Source: Labia minor (lineage: Eukaryota; Arthropoda; Insecta; Dermaptera; Spongiphoridae). From it: a stretch of 64,000 nucleotides of DNA. A program made the translations under genes and the position numbers. Numbering within the stretch: position 1 is the first letter of the stretch; the number at the start of each line of letters is the position of its first letter. This document shows, one piece after another, positions 45,583 to 58,735 of this stretch. Below the pieces are notes generated by a model. The model did not search any database. It saw only the letters and a program-made list of their open reading frames with translations, and was not told the origin of the DNA. The stretch lies in contig OY720344.1 of NCBI GenBank assembly GCA_963082975.1, positions 29,361,172 to 29,425,171 on the forward strand, written 5' to 3'.

Positions 45583-46108
45583 GGCCCGATTCACACACAA
45601 GTGGCGTATGGCACTGGCGTGGTTCTGGCGTGGAACAGGTTTGTTAATGTAATTGCATTAGCTTATGACTCAATACCCACAGATATGGCGTGTTGGAGGC
45701 GTGGAAAATGGCACGAAGACCACTCCACTCCGACGCGACCGGTGGCTCGTAGGGACTTTGCACGCCACTTCTAGACCATTTCATTATTCATTTCAACTTT
45801 TTAATCAAATTTTATATTTTGCCAGCATTTAATTATAATTTTTGTGCTACTTTTTTTATGCTACTTTAAATGTTATTAATTTATTTAAAAAAAAATCAAA
45901 GTAAACAAAATAAAAATAAAATATAAAATTAGCATAACACTAAACTACTATAAAAATAATATTAAAAAATATATTATATATTAAAATCTTACGTGAAAAT
46001 CCAATTATGAGATCAAATTTTCTTAATTAAAATAATTTACTCACATAATCTTAAGAACCACGCCAGAACCACGCCAGTGCCATACGCCACTTGTGTGTGA
46101 ATCGGTCC
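45583..46108. mobile_element. PIF/Harbinger-type MITE, 526 bp
   Basis: Termini GGCCCGATTCACACACAAGT and GGACCGATTCACACACAAGT (right end read inward) stay paired for about 51 bp with one mismatch in view. TTA flanks both sides. A TWA target and a G-rich GATTCACAC terminus are typical of PIF/Harbinger. The interior is AT-rich and non-coding. Confidence 0.9.
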
Positions 46109-46111
46109 TTA

Positions 46112-47060
46112 CACTGCTGGTTATTCTTTTGCATAGTAATGCTCTTTCTCATGTAGCTGCGGCGGACCACACATTGTGAAGGAAAATTTATTTTTTTTTT
46201 TTTTAACAATTAATCCATCATAACTCCTTACCTGCAGGTAAGGAGAAAATTTATTTCTTTTGAAAAATCTTTCTTTTGTATATAAATTTATATTAATATC
46301 ATTAAACTAATTCTAAAACTAGATACATGATCACTTTTATTTAAACCATTTATTTAAATTTTTAATTTTAATTTTTAATTTTAATCTTTCATTTCTTTTT
46401 CTACCTAAAATTTTTACGTGGTATATTTTGCCTTCTTTCATTTTGGTATATATACCTATATATACATATATATATATATATACTATATTTAGATTTATAA
46501 TCAATATATAATAAAATAATATTATCTCATCTTGCTTTCTGTCTCTCATTCATTTCCTACTATTTAGAACCACCACCTATTTGTTAAGATATTCGATATT
46601 CTACTTGGCTTAAGGGATTTATTTTGTGTCAGACATTCAATTTACTCTTGACTAACAAAAAATATTCATTTTTTTATAATTATTAAACAATTCTTTTAAT
46701 TATTTGTTATTTATATATTGAAATGATTATTCTACAAACAATAAAATTATAACTATACTATAAGATAGATAATTATTTGAAAAATCATTTAACATTTATT
46801 TTATAAATTATATAAATATAAATATAAAATATACAATTTATTTTAAAATTTATATTCAAATATATATAAAATATAAGGACAACCTCAAGAAAAGGGTTGG
46901 CACAACGATTTACAAAGCTTTGAAACAAGACAGTGTTAATAAATAACCTACCCTGAGTTTCAACATAAACATATGGGATTTCTCTAGCAACTTATTTTAT
47001 GTTGTCTGTAAATCGACTGGCCTATATCTACATGTAACCATCTATTTAAAATAAACCTGA
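46112..47060. other. AT-rich DNA with a 22-bp perfect palindrome
   Basis: CTCCTTACCTGCAGGTAAGGAG at 46224-46245 is a perfect palindrome. A TA microsatellite lies near 46450-46485. No gene was recognised. Confidence 0.5.
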
Positions 47061-47790
47061 GGGATATGACGCACAATTCGGATTTTTGCTAAATCTTAAA
47101 CGCTAATACCTTTTGTCATTGGTTTTAATGGTACCTAGGATTATTAGGTATTCATAGCAAAAATTATAGCTTTATATATATATATATATATATTCTTAAA
47201 ATAATAACTATTAAAATTTACAAAAATAATAAAGTCAACTTTTCGGCAATATCCCTAACAGGAGTGATGCGAGGGATATTGCTTATGGAAAATGGCATGT
47301 AAAACAAAAATTAAAACTCATAAAGTTAAAATGTTTAAATATAATAAGTTTTAAGAATTAAAAAAATAAGTAACTTAAACACAATATATTACACATGTTC
47401 TTCTTATTAAATTATTTAGGAGTCTTGATTTTTCAAAGTTAAGCTAAAGTAAATTATATAGCACGTCATATCCCTCGTACACGCATAACACTCCTTCGGC
47501 ACAATAATAAACAAGTGCAAAATTAATTTGCAAAAACGTACAATACACTATAATTACAAAAATTGCAAAAGAAAAACAAATTACTAGCCTTTGAAATAAA
47601 CATAATGAAATTACGCTTATGTTGTTCTTCAAGATGGAGGACAAAACAAATCCTCCTTACACGACGACTCGCTTATAAATAAGATATACACACTTAATAT
47701 GGTCGTGTATGTGGCTACTATCGTCCTCATTGCCTTTTCCATGCCAAAAGGCCTAGTTTAGATATAGAAAACACGACATATCTCTCGGTT
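47061..47790. mobile_element. Possible TIR element, weak
   Basis: GAGGGATATGACGCAC at 47063 has inverted partners TGC/CACGTCATATCCCTC at about 47462 and CACGACATATCTCTCGG at about 47773. Either pair could be element ends. No target duplication could be fixed. A hydrophobic 66-codon frame inside is not credible as a gene. Confidence 0.3.
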
Positions 47791-50393
47791 TTACTTTATA
47801 TATTTTATATTCTCCAACCTGATTTAAATATATTACTTTTATTTATCTTTGAATTATTGTTGAATGATCTTTGATTTGATGAAAAATTAAAATCAATCAT
47901 TTCTAATGGAGTATGTCCTTTCAATTCTTAATATTTTTATGAATCATTTAGTCTTTTTATTTTTTTAAGAATAGAAATCACAACCTGGTGAAACAATAAA
48001 TACTTCTTTTAGAAGCACTTGGCCTTTAGGGAGAATAGCGATAAATTTTCAGTTCGTGGAAACATCGAACTTAGTCGCTTGGAAAGAGAGTAGCTTTAAA
48101 CTCGCTCAATTTTTCAACAGACCTTAAAACTGTTCCAAGTCCAGGCTTTTAACAAAGATCCATATTTAAAATTCAAATAAAATTTAAAATAAAAAGTTTA
48201 TAAATCCGTAGGTATAGATATTTTATTTTTTTGCAAATAAAGCACCTCGTTTAAAAGTCAATCGGAATACATTTCAGATAATAAATAATAAATTAAATAA
48301 ATATAAATATTTATACCAAATCAAATAAAAATAAATAATACTAAATTATATTGAATTCTATTTGCATATTTAAAAAAAAAAATCAAATAGATTTTAAATT
48401 TTATTTTATTTTTATGTGTGGAGAGAGAAATTAAACATGGACAATTGAACTCTTATTGATGTGCATTCCACACAAGTTATTACTTCAGTTTAGTCTTTTG
48501 CTCGTTTGATAATTTTCTATTTTGAATTCCACTTTTTCTAATAATAATCAAATTCTTCTGATTTAATTTTCTTAAATGTTATCTTTATTTTCTTCAATCA
48601 ATCTACTTTAATAGAGAATCTGACTAGTGATATGCAGTGTATGACTTCTCTTTATTAAAAATAACTTAATAACTTAATAATAATATATGTTAATTGCATT
48701 TAATTAATTTTATTTTGGTGGCTTTTTATTTATATGTAGGTTGTAATTTAATTATCGAATAAGGTGGATGAAATTACATGATTAGTTTTTTGATAGATAC
48801 ATCAAAATTTAAAATTTTATAAATTATTGAGTATTGTTTATAATTATAATAATTTTTATAATTAAAATTTAATATGCAATTTTACCTACTAATATTATTT
48901 ATTATTTTTCAATTTTTCTAACATCAATAATTATACCATATTTGTTTATTTTGATGCTATTTTTATATATTTATTTCATTTGATAATTATTAAAAGATTT
49001 GAAATATTTTTTAGTGATGGTAAACTAATTGTAAGTGAAAATTGAATTTCAAAAAGGGAAATCGGATTTGATCATTCTGGGAAAATCGAAACATGAGAGT
49101 TTAAATTAGATTAATATTTTATATATAATTCAACCAAACTTCAAATAATGAAATATCCTGAGGAATGAAGGACATAATATTGAAATGTGGTGAAAAGGAA
49201 AACGATGTAGACCAGGATGAAAGAAAAACGCCGGGTTTACACAGATGAGAGCGTTTTCCAAGCATGAGAGAATTTCCTTTCCCCTTGATAAAAGGGCTTA
49301 GATGCTAGGAGAACTTAAGTATTGAGTGGCATTAAAGGGAAAGCTTGACATACTCTAAGAAACAATATTACGTGCAAATTATTTTCTTGGATATCGCCCC
49401 CACCTCTTGAAATTTGACAAAAACGTTATCTAAGTAAAACTTATAAGATCAAGTTGTATAATCAGTGATATTTTTAAAGTATTTTAAAAATTATTTTATA
49501 TTACTATAAAAAATTTGGTATCAATATCATATTTTAAGTAATTTTTTGCTTTTCTATTATGTCTCTTTGCCTCTTAAATCTCTTAATACCTACTGTCAAT
49601 TATTTCTTTAAAATTTTATTTTTATATACCAAAGGAGGTCTTAAAATGTGTATCTCACAATCAGTTGGAATCATTGACTCAAAAAATAAATAACACGTGC
49701 CAATATTTCTTATAAAATACATAAATATACTATATATTATAAAGTATATAATATAGATTTAAATAAAGGGGGAAAATATGTATTCAAGATACGTTTTTTT
49801 TTAATATATAAATGAACTTGTGTACTTACGAAATGATATTTAGATTGGCCAACATTATTATCTAATATATATTTTACTTTATTTCATTCGTTTCACTGGA
49901 ATATGAAAAAATAACTCAATTTGAATCATTTATTAAATTTCTGGAAATATAACGATTCAATTGGTAAACATCCAAACATTTATTGGTTTCCCTTTGAAAT
50001 GAAAATAATGTAATGTATATAACTTTTTTTTATTCAATAAGATAGATTGATATTGTTTATTAACTCTAAAAGTACCAGCATTACACCTACGATTACTTAT
50101 TTAATTATAAACAAGGAAAGAAATCAATTTCTTTATAACATTTTAGCAATAATATGAAAAATAAATATATTCTTCAGTGGTTTCATATAAAAGACCTTTA
50201 ACATCAAATTTATATATTTTTTATTATTTTATTATTAATGTTTTTTTTTAATATAAATTGATTTATAATAATAAAAGAAAACATTTAACATATAACTATT
50301 TCTTTTTTCCTTTAAATAGGTCAAAGTTTATTAAATTCTAGTACCATTAAAAAAAAAATTTGAAAATTTGTGTGATGGATGAATACCTACATT
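47791..50393. other. AT-rich DNA, no feature seen
   Basis: Patches at 47990-48140 and 49150-49340 are less AT-rich, but neither gives a recognisable frame or repeat end. Confidence 0.4.
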
Positions 50394-51029
50394 TTTTTAC
50401 CGACCGACTATAGTAAGGGAGGTATTGTTTTCACACCAAATTTCACATGTGGAGATTTTTACATATCTCCACGAATCATGCATTTTCTAAACAGAAAAAA
50501 GTATTTTTAGCATGATGTCTGTCCGTCCGTCTGTCCGTCCGTATAGATGTGTACAGCCTGAACGGCTCAACCGATTTTGATGAAATTTGGTATATTTACT
50601 TAATGCATCAGTGGGATGAATTGATCAACTTTTGGTGCAAATCCGGAAACCGGAAGTGGTAGTATTAACGATCGACGAAAGGAAGGGAAGGGTTATTTTC
50701 ACACCAAATTTCACATGAGGAGATTTTTTTATATATCACCACCAATCATACACTTTGTATTGGTTTTATCCTCGGGAAAATCATATTTATTAGTTTTTTC
50801 TTGATTTAAAATTATATGACATCATCCAGCCATTCATGACGTCACAGCCTGGTCTTACATATATATTATAAATAAAATAAAATTAAAAATATGTATATGT
50901 TATGTCCATATCTGTTTTTTATTACATTAATAGATATATTAAAATTATTTGATATTTTGTTTCTGTAGCTGGAAATTAATTTACTTCAAACCGTCGGTCG
51001 GTTCGGACTTGGCCACAGGTCAACTTATT
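50394..51029 (+). mobile_element. HINE-like family 1, copy H9
   Basis: Full-length. The first subterminal repeat is mutated (GACTATAG for GACGATAG) and one palindrome reads TGACATCA. GTCY array and ETS-like site are present. Confidence 0.86.
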
Positions 51030-51839
51030 TATTTATGAATATTTCTTTTTCATTTTTAGTTCTTTCTTATTCTGATGAAATCTTCAATTTAATTGTTGTT
51101 TTTTTTTATTAATGATTGGGGATTTTACTTAATTATGAATATAATTTATAAAAAAATTAATTATAATAGATAATAGAGGAATAAGTTCTTATGCAAACTT
51201 AATCATTATTGGGGGTTCACCAAATGATAAAATTTGGTTTTTAAACTGTTTAATTCTTTTTATTTCTATTTTTTTTTGTTATTCATTTATTTTAATATAA
51301 TTCTCCTTACTATAATAATTTATATTATTGAAATTATTAAGGAGTTTCTTATTCTACTTTTCCAACCCTAATATAATCAAACAATTACCAGGGGTCTGTT
51401 TTAATTCCAATTGAAAATCGATAAGGAAGTTAGAAATGAATTAATAAATGTAAAATATCTGAGTTAACTCTCTTTAAAAGAAATTACTAATAATAATATA
51501 ATATATTTATACACATATTTTATCTGAAAAGATAAATTTGAAATATCTTAAGAATATATAATAATTACTTGAGTGTTTACCGGATACATGATTTACTTAC
51601 CTTTCTGTGTACTCTTATTTTTCTATTTAATTACACTATTGATCTTCAGTCCTATCAGCATTTTTTCAGATTTCTTTATCTTTCAATAAAATTTGATAAA
51701 AAAATAATTTTATATATATGTTTTATATTTTTTATATGTACTTATTATAAGGTTTTTTCCTGGGCTGAACTAGCTTATTCTATAAATTTAATTTGATACT
51801 TAATACTTATATATATATATATATATATATATCTTAATA
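51030..51839. other. AT-rich DNA, no feature seen
   Basis: A TA microsatellite at about 51805-51832 ends the block. Nothing else was recognised. Confidence 0.4.
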
Positions 51840-52016
51840 TGATGTGGGCAACGAAGGCGATTGAAATACAAATCAAATTTTATTCCAGTTTTATCAACAA
51901 AGTTTTGGGCACAATGTTACACTCTTCCTCAGGACTAAAAAATTGTTTATTATAAATTGTAGTAGAATACATTTGGTGATTGACAATTAATTTAAAATAT
52001 AATTGTATATAATATT

Positions 52017-52640
52017 GTTAGGGGAGCAGGATAGTAGCACATTCAACTAGCAAACCAGGAGTCCAATGTTCGAGATCATAAAATTAATTTAAAGAAAAAT
52101 TGTTTCCCAGCTCCAGGAATAGCGGGTGGACACTCTCTATGACTCTATGTCTTAGACCCCTTGCCATTTTTTTAGAGCCTTATTGAAAAATCGAAAATGT
52201 TTAAGAGCCATATCGGAAAATAAATTTGTCTTTTTTTAGAGCCTTATAAGATATAAGATAGTATAATGTAAATAAAAATAGGCTTGAGATCCACTAACGT
52301 AGACCCCCATTTTCATTTCATGGACCCTACAAATTTTTTATTCACTTGCGTAGACCCCTTGCAGGCTGCCATAGACCCCATGGGGGTCGATATAGACCAC
52401 TTTGGGAACCACTGCTCTATAGAGATTAGCCCACTTCAGGAGAGCAACCCTGCTCAAGACTTGAGGAAGTCGTATCCCAAACCTTAATTAAATCCCAATT
52501 AATATCAAATACCCTTCACATATTCCGGATGGAGGATTTCTTTAAGTTTGCATTACAGATGGTCAGGATTCTTGGAGGATGTTCAAAGAGCAGCAGACCC
52601 CGCAAGGGACAAATGCTTGGAAGAAGAAGATATTTTTGTT
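52017..52640 (+). mobile_element. tRNA-derived SINE with LINE-like tail, interrupted
   Basis: The head GGATAGTAGCACATTCAACT followed by AGCAAACCAGGAGTCC and GTTCGAGATC resembles a Pol III A/B box pair. The far end has a LINE-like tail that closes with CTTGGAAGAAGAAGATA. A hAT fragment sits between them. The head-tail link is inferred. Confidence 0.5.
52143..52414 (-). mobile_element. Degraded ZBED-type hAT fragment
   Basis: The right end, read inward, is CAGTGGTTCCCAAAGTGGTC, followed by several AGACCCC/GGACCC blocks as in the 405-3731 family type. CTCTATAG follows it and CTCTATGA precedes the segment, an imperfect 8-bp duplication. The left TIR is not preserved. Confidence 0.55.
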
Positions 52641-54488
52641 AATTATTTCCATTCAATAGTATAGATAAAAATATATATTCAACTTAACAACTTTAACTCA
52701 AGTAAATATTTTATAGGGTGTTCTTAGAAAGAGCTCGATCTTGCATCAGAAACTTAATTTATTTCAATCGCCTTTGATGTCCACATCCTTTGTATTTTAT
52801 ATATATATTAATCTTAAAACTTCTCACTGAAATTTTATAACATACATTGTTTTATTTTAATTTTCACAATTTCTTGTATACCAGCAATTAATACTTAAAA
52901 AAAAAATAAATGTCCTTAGGTTTATAAATAATTTGAAAAATAACATTTATATTATATTATGGATTAAGATTGATAGGGTAAGTAATCTTTTTAGAATAAC
53001 TTGCCAAAAAAATCATCGAGTTTAGAAGTCTTTTTATTGTTAAAAGAAACATTAAATAGTTAATGGAAAGTGTTAGTACCCGTAGACCAATAGAATGATT
53101 TCTTACAAACATCGATTTTTACTAGATTTTTATTTGACATTTAATTTAAAATTATTAGGACATTAATAGACCATGAGACTCAAAATCCACTTAACCTATT
53201 AACGTTTATTCAAACAAAAAATAAATAAATAAAATAAGAATAATTTACTTGATGAAGACAAGAGGTATGTAGTATGAATAAGAAATTAGTTTATATTTTA
53301 TAAATATAAATGAATTTTTTATTTATATAAAGTGTAGCATTTCAACCCCAAATCAGAGAGAGAAAAGATTCAAATAAATAAAATTAATAAATCTTTCATC
53401 AAATTTAATTTTATGTTTTTTTAATTAATCTTTGGGTTGCATGAATGATGTATTACTCTCTTTAATTTAATTATTATTTTTTAACAAAAGATCTAATCTT
53501 TTTTTTAAATATCTTTTATAACATTAAATGTATAAATTATTTTTTTTATAACGTGCTTATATATTTTATAATATATGCATTCATTGATTCAAATTTAATT
53601 AAAATCTTAATAGCTAAGTAGGGTAATGGACCAATGTAAAGGAGAATAATCTCAACTCAAATGCAAATTGAAATATGAACGTCAAAGTCAGTTATCGGTT
53701 CGAATTGTTCTTAGCTTTCGGGGCTGCCACATTTGGATCTGACTCCCGAGACATTAGTTTAGGACTTAAGTGCATGTAAATTGTGGGTTGCATGAATATG
53801 GATGGTTGGCTTAGGTTTAGCCACATTAACATTTGTTCTTCTTCTTCTTCTTCGTCTTCTTCTATTTCTGTTTTCTACTCTCTCAACCCTTTTTTCCTTC
53901 TCCCCCTACCTTCAACTTCCTCAGACTGCATCAAACATTTTCTCTCAAGGTTCAAATTATCATCGTTAATAGTTTTTATGTCCGCAAAGGGATAATAAAT
54001 CACGCGAGTCTTCTCATTTTGAATATATTTGTTTCTCTCTTAAGTTTAGTCATTAAAAAAGTTTATATTCAATATTTAATTTTTAAATTCCACTGGTAGG
54101 TAAAAACATTTTGAAAAACAATGTGTATTTCTTCTATTAAATAAATGAAGTTTTTTTATTTTCCAAGCATTTCGAAACGATAAAACATTTGAAATGAGGA
54201 AAAAACAACAAATATTGAAGTTCCCTCTTCAACAATTTTAATATAAAATTTAAGGCACCTAACCGAAGAAGAAAAATTTAAAGCTGAAATCAGAATTCAA
54301 CCTAGCATGTATTTTTTGTATGTATTTATTTATTTATTTTGTTCTTTTTAGTATGGATTTCTTGTATGTATTTTTTTTTAATTTTAATTTTAAAGGGTAA
54401 AATGACTTTCCTAGTCAATTAGATATTTTTTTATTGTTGTTTTTTTATAGTACAATTGACTTGTTATTGATTCTCGACTTTTTGCTCA
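52641..54488. other. AT-rich DNA with a pyrimidine-rich patch
   Basis: A (CTT)n-rich tract with poly-pyrimidine sequence lies at 53834-53940. It gives long open frames by composition only. Confidence 0.45.
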
Positions 54489-55011
54489 TTTTTACCGACC
54501 GACGATAGAAAGGGAGGTATTGTTTTCACACCAAATTTCACATGTGGAGATTTTTACATATCTCCACGAATCATGCATTTTCTTAACAGAAAAAAGTATT
54601 TTTAGCATGATGTCTGTCCGTCCGTATAGACGTGTACAGCCTGAACGGCTGAACGGATTTTGATGAAATTTGGCATATTTACTTAATGCATCAGTGGGAT
54701 GAATTGATCAACTTTTGGTGCAAATCCGGAAACCGGAAGTGGTAGTATTAGCGATCGACGATAGGAAGGGAAGGGTTATTTTCACACCAAATTTCGCATG
54801 AGATTTTTTACATATTACCACGAATCATGCACGTCATGTATTGGTTTTATCCTCGAGAAAAATCATATTTATTAGTTTTTTCTTGATTTAAAATTATGTG
54901 ACGTCATCCAGCCATTCATTATTTAAAATTATTTGAAATTGTTTCTGTAGCTGGAAATTAATTTACTTCAAACCGTCGGTCGGTTCGGACCTGGCCACAG
55001 GTCAACTTATT
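54489..55011 (+). mobile_element. HINE-like family 1, copy H10, deleted
   Basis: Both ends are present. The GTCY array is very short and about 130 bp after the first TGACGTCA is missing, so only one palindrome remains. Confidence 0.85.
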
Positions 55012-58000
55012 AGAATTCATATGGTCTTTTTATCTTTATTTACTTTGATGAATTAAAAATTAAAATATTTTTTTGTGAATTATGTTGAACTTAAAAAATT
55101 ATATATATAAATAAATGTAATATTTATATATTTAATTTTATAGCTATAAACCTATACCTACCTAAAGACTATATATAAATGTTATACTATATTATAAATT
55201 ATAATATTTATTAACTTATTATAAATAATTTATTCTTTACTACTTATTTAACCTACCTCTTGGATCTACCTATATTCTAAATATACCCTCCCTCTTGGTT
55301 AATGCATTGATTACATCTGAATAGAAATAGATTATAGTACCACCTCTCTTGCACTTTCTATCTGTTATCTACTCCCTTATGTTTATCACTTTAAATAAAT
55401 TTTAACCTAGAAAAGAAAAAAGTATATTTAAACGACTTTTAATATTACAGCCAATTTTGAATAAAATAAAATCTATCCAAATAGTTAAAAATCAATATTT
55501 TTAAAATGAAACGTCTATTATTATATTCTACAATTATAAAATATTGTAAAAGTGTCAAACGACATTACACTTAAAAGTCATTCATTCCATTTACATTTAT
55601 CTCAATATTTCACTGTCAAAAACAAATAATATTTTATATTTGACTTTCGGAAATAAAATATATTTTAAACATTTTGTTTAAATTTAAATTTATATTCATA
55701 TAAGTATATATATTGTAATATATAAATATAAAAATTCATTTTTTTTGTATACATGCATTTTGATACGGAAATATAGAAAGTTATTTGTTTGAACACATGG
55801 CTGAGTATATAAAATATATAACTTTCTAGTATTATTGTTTCGGGAAAAACCCAGGGAAGTGCATTCCATCTGGTACCCAGATGATATACCTCTTCGTTAC
55901 CCAAGAGAGAGTGAGGGGTGGACAATTTTGCCAAGTGGCATAGGAGGGGATGATGACCATCTACATTTTTAGACATTTTTTGATTATTCTTGGATTGAGT
56001 GTAAGGGAAGTGACTTCATCAGACCACAGAGCATCCAGACCAAGTAAGAACAACTTCAAGAATTCGTCGAGCGGAGCGAGGAATTGTGCCTGCCCAGATA
56101 AGAAGACATGATGATACCTTGAGGAAAATATCCAAGAATCATCTTACTTGAAGTCCCAGTGTTCCCCGAACTCATTATTAATTACAATAACAGATAAGTG
56201 GTCGACCATATTTAAATAATTGCAATTACTTTATGAAACTCAATTCCATTCCATTTATACTCCTCCTATTTCTAACGGTACCATTCAATTTCTTCAATTT
56301 CTTATTAATTTCATTATTATCTCTATTGTATCATATTAATTCTTCTATTTATATTAAATACATAATTTTTAGTTATAATTTAAATATGCATTTTTAATCT
56401 GAAACTATTCAATTTTATCATTTCCCATATCAACCTTCGCGGATTCAATAACCATTTATTATTCTCAATTTTATCCAGAGTGCTACCAAATTAATTTCAA
56501 CTTATTTTCAACCCAATTTTTCTTATAAAACACCTTACCCACGTCCTCCTATATACTACAATATATATATATAGTTAAAAAAATATTCTTATATATAAAT
56601 TATCTATCTATATAATAATAGTATAATCTTTATTTTTTAATACTATCATAATTCATTAGTTTTTTCAATATCAGCTTTCTTTACTTCATTTTGTTGATTT
56701 TCCATATTATCCATTTTATTAATAATAAAAAATTCTCTGGATAACAAGTAATATTCTTTTCACAAATAATTAAAATAAATTTTATTATATCCATATTCAT
56801 TAAAAATAAGTTTTAATTAAAATAAATTCTCTTAAAAAATAATTATTTTTACGCTATCTAATCCCATTATGAAATCTTTTTTGTAATTTCTTTCGTTTTT
56901 TTTCATAATTATTTATCTGGTATAAAAAAACCTTAAAGCCGAAGCCTTTAATAATAATAATAAACCTGAAGTGTTTAAATGAAGTCCTCAAAGTAAAATA
57001 TTATCAAAAAATCTACTAACAAAATAAATTAAATAAATATTTTCTCAAGCCATTATTACTGTACATACGTTATAATCTCTAACTAAGAACACATTTTTTT
57101 ATAGACACTCACTTTATTTTTTATTTAAATTTGAAAATTTTGTGTTTAATTAAAGTATAATTGATTAAGTATTTTTCTATGTAGTTTCCGTTGAACTCTA
57201 TACACTACAAAAATATATACAGGGTATTAAAAAAAACTTGAGATTTTGAAAATTAAATAATTTGATGAAAACAACATATATTTATGTTACTTTTATAGTA
57301 AAAATAATATCTTTTGAGAATACACGTTCCCCGTTTCAAAAAGAAAATTAAAACTGCAAAAATAAAACAATATACCAATAATAAAGCCAAGATACCAGCT
57401 GAGATGTTAAATCAATGAAACGATAAGATTGCAGGTATATTTCCATTGAGAAGGAGTTCCCTGCAAAATGTCATTTTCAAAAAGTAAATTGTAGCTGTAC
57501 TCAAGACCGGTCCTTGAGTTTTGAACATCTCGGTCAAAACAAAATTTGACGTTATTTCATGTAAATATCTTTTTCAATTAAATAAATAAAAATTAAGTTT
57601 TCAGAGTTTAAAAAGCATTTTTCTGCATCAGTGTTGTGTAATAAAAGCCATTAAAATTCTTATGTTTCATTATTTTCAGTAGTAAATTTTTGTTTATATC
57701 TGTTAATCTTTTTTTTTAAGTAATTATAGATTCTGACTAAAGAAATAGTTTTCGTAAATAAAATTACAATTATTCAATTTGTTAACATCAATAAAATAAT
57801 TAATGTTGTGACCTTTATAAGGTATTATTAAAGAAAAAACAATTTATTGCTTGCTAAAATCATCGATGTCTTATGAAAAATAATAAATTTTAATTAATAA
57901 AATCTAAAAAAAATAATCTATCACGGTTCCTTCTAGAAATTATTGTCAGAATCATTTTCTGTAATATTTTTGTTTTCATTAGAGACAGCATGCGAGCGAA

Positions 58001-58204
58001 AATAAACAACATTGGCCAGCAACACATTTCGGTAACATATTTCTTTAATGAGTTGATCGTCCCCTACTTTCAATGTTTATTTTGAAAGAAATAACCCCAC
58101 ATTTAGGGTTTAAGTGAGAAAATATGTATAGTTTTTCTTTCTATATATGCGTATATACTTATATTTGAAGCAAATTGTTATATATAATAAATAATATACG
58201 AGTG
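55012..58204. other. AT-rich DNA with one GC-richer patch
   Basis: The patch at 55840-56165 has short open frames on both strands, one (+) reading TTSRIRRAERGIVPAQIRRH, but I cannot assign it. A mariner-like CAGGGTATTAAAAAAAACTT at about 57221 has no partner end. Confidence 0.4.
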
Positions 58205-58535
58205 TAGGTCAATAAGTCCGTGACTTTTTTTAATTTACCGTCTCATAAATGAAACACTGCTCCTGTTGAAATTTGAACTAGCTGGGTCTTATTTTTTTTG
58301 TTTGACATCTATTAAAAGCAGACTGACTACCTCGTGATTTGGGAAGAAAATGGAAAAAGTGAATTTCTATGAAAATACTCGAATTGGGATATGAATTGCT
58401 CCTTCATCCGCCCTATTCTCCGGGTTAACCCCGAGTGACTATTTCTTGTTTCCAAACCTGAAGAAATGGAGAAAGAAAGAGATTTGACACTCCAAAGATG
58501 AAATAATTTCACAATCAAATCTATTTTGATGTCCT
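58205..58535 (+). mobile_element. Mariner remnant cut by assembly gap
   Basis: GTCAATAAGTCCGTGACTTT and the following ~140 bp match the right end of the 15645-16764 mariner in reverse. The start-like ATGGAAAAAGTGAATTTC is joined by an internal deletion to a catalytic C-terminal block containing HPPYSP and SDYFLFPNLKKW in shifting frames. The sequence stops at the N run, so the 3' TIR is unseen. Confidence 0.8.
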
Positions 58536-58735
58536 NNNNNNNNNNNNNNNNNNNNNNNNNNNNNNNNNNNNNNNNNNNNNNNNNNNNNNNNNNNNNNNNN
58601 NNNNNNNNNNNNNNNNNNNNNNNNNNNNNNNNNNNNNNNNNNNNNNNNNNNNNNNNNNNNNNNNNNNNNNNNNNNNNNNNNNNNNNNNNNNNNNNNNNNN
58701 NNNNNNNNNNNNNNNNNNNNNNNNNNNNNNNNNNN
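58536..58735. other. Assembly gap, 200 N
   Basis: Exactly 200 unknown bases, a common placeholder size rather than a measured length. Confidence 0.99.

Larger units (their letters stand above)
51840..52795. repeat. Imperfect inverted repeat bracketing a SINE/hAT composite
   Basis: GATGTGGGCAACGAAGGCGA at about 51842, followed by TTGAAATA, is mirrored by TATTTCAATCGCCTTTGATG at about 52758, followed by TCCACATC. The arms are ~40 bp with several mismatches. They could be ends of an older element. Confidence 0.5.

Noticed and set aside
49200..49340. CCGGGTTTACACAGATGAG as a Harbinger end
   Set aside because: No inverted partner or TWA duplication was found.
53783..54099. Serine- and phenylalanine-rich frames
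   Set aside because: Products of a (CTT)n/pyrimidine tract, low complexity and overlapping in two frames.
57218..57300. Mariner-like end CAGGGTATTAAAAAAAACTT
   Set aside because: No matching inverted end or transposase piece could be found nearby.
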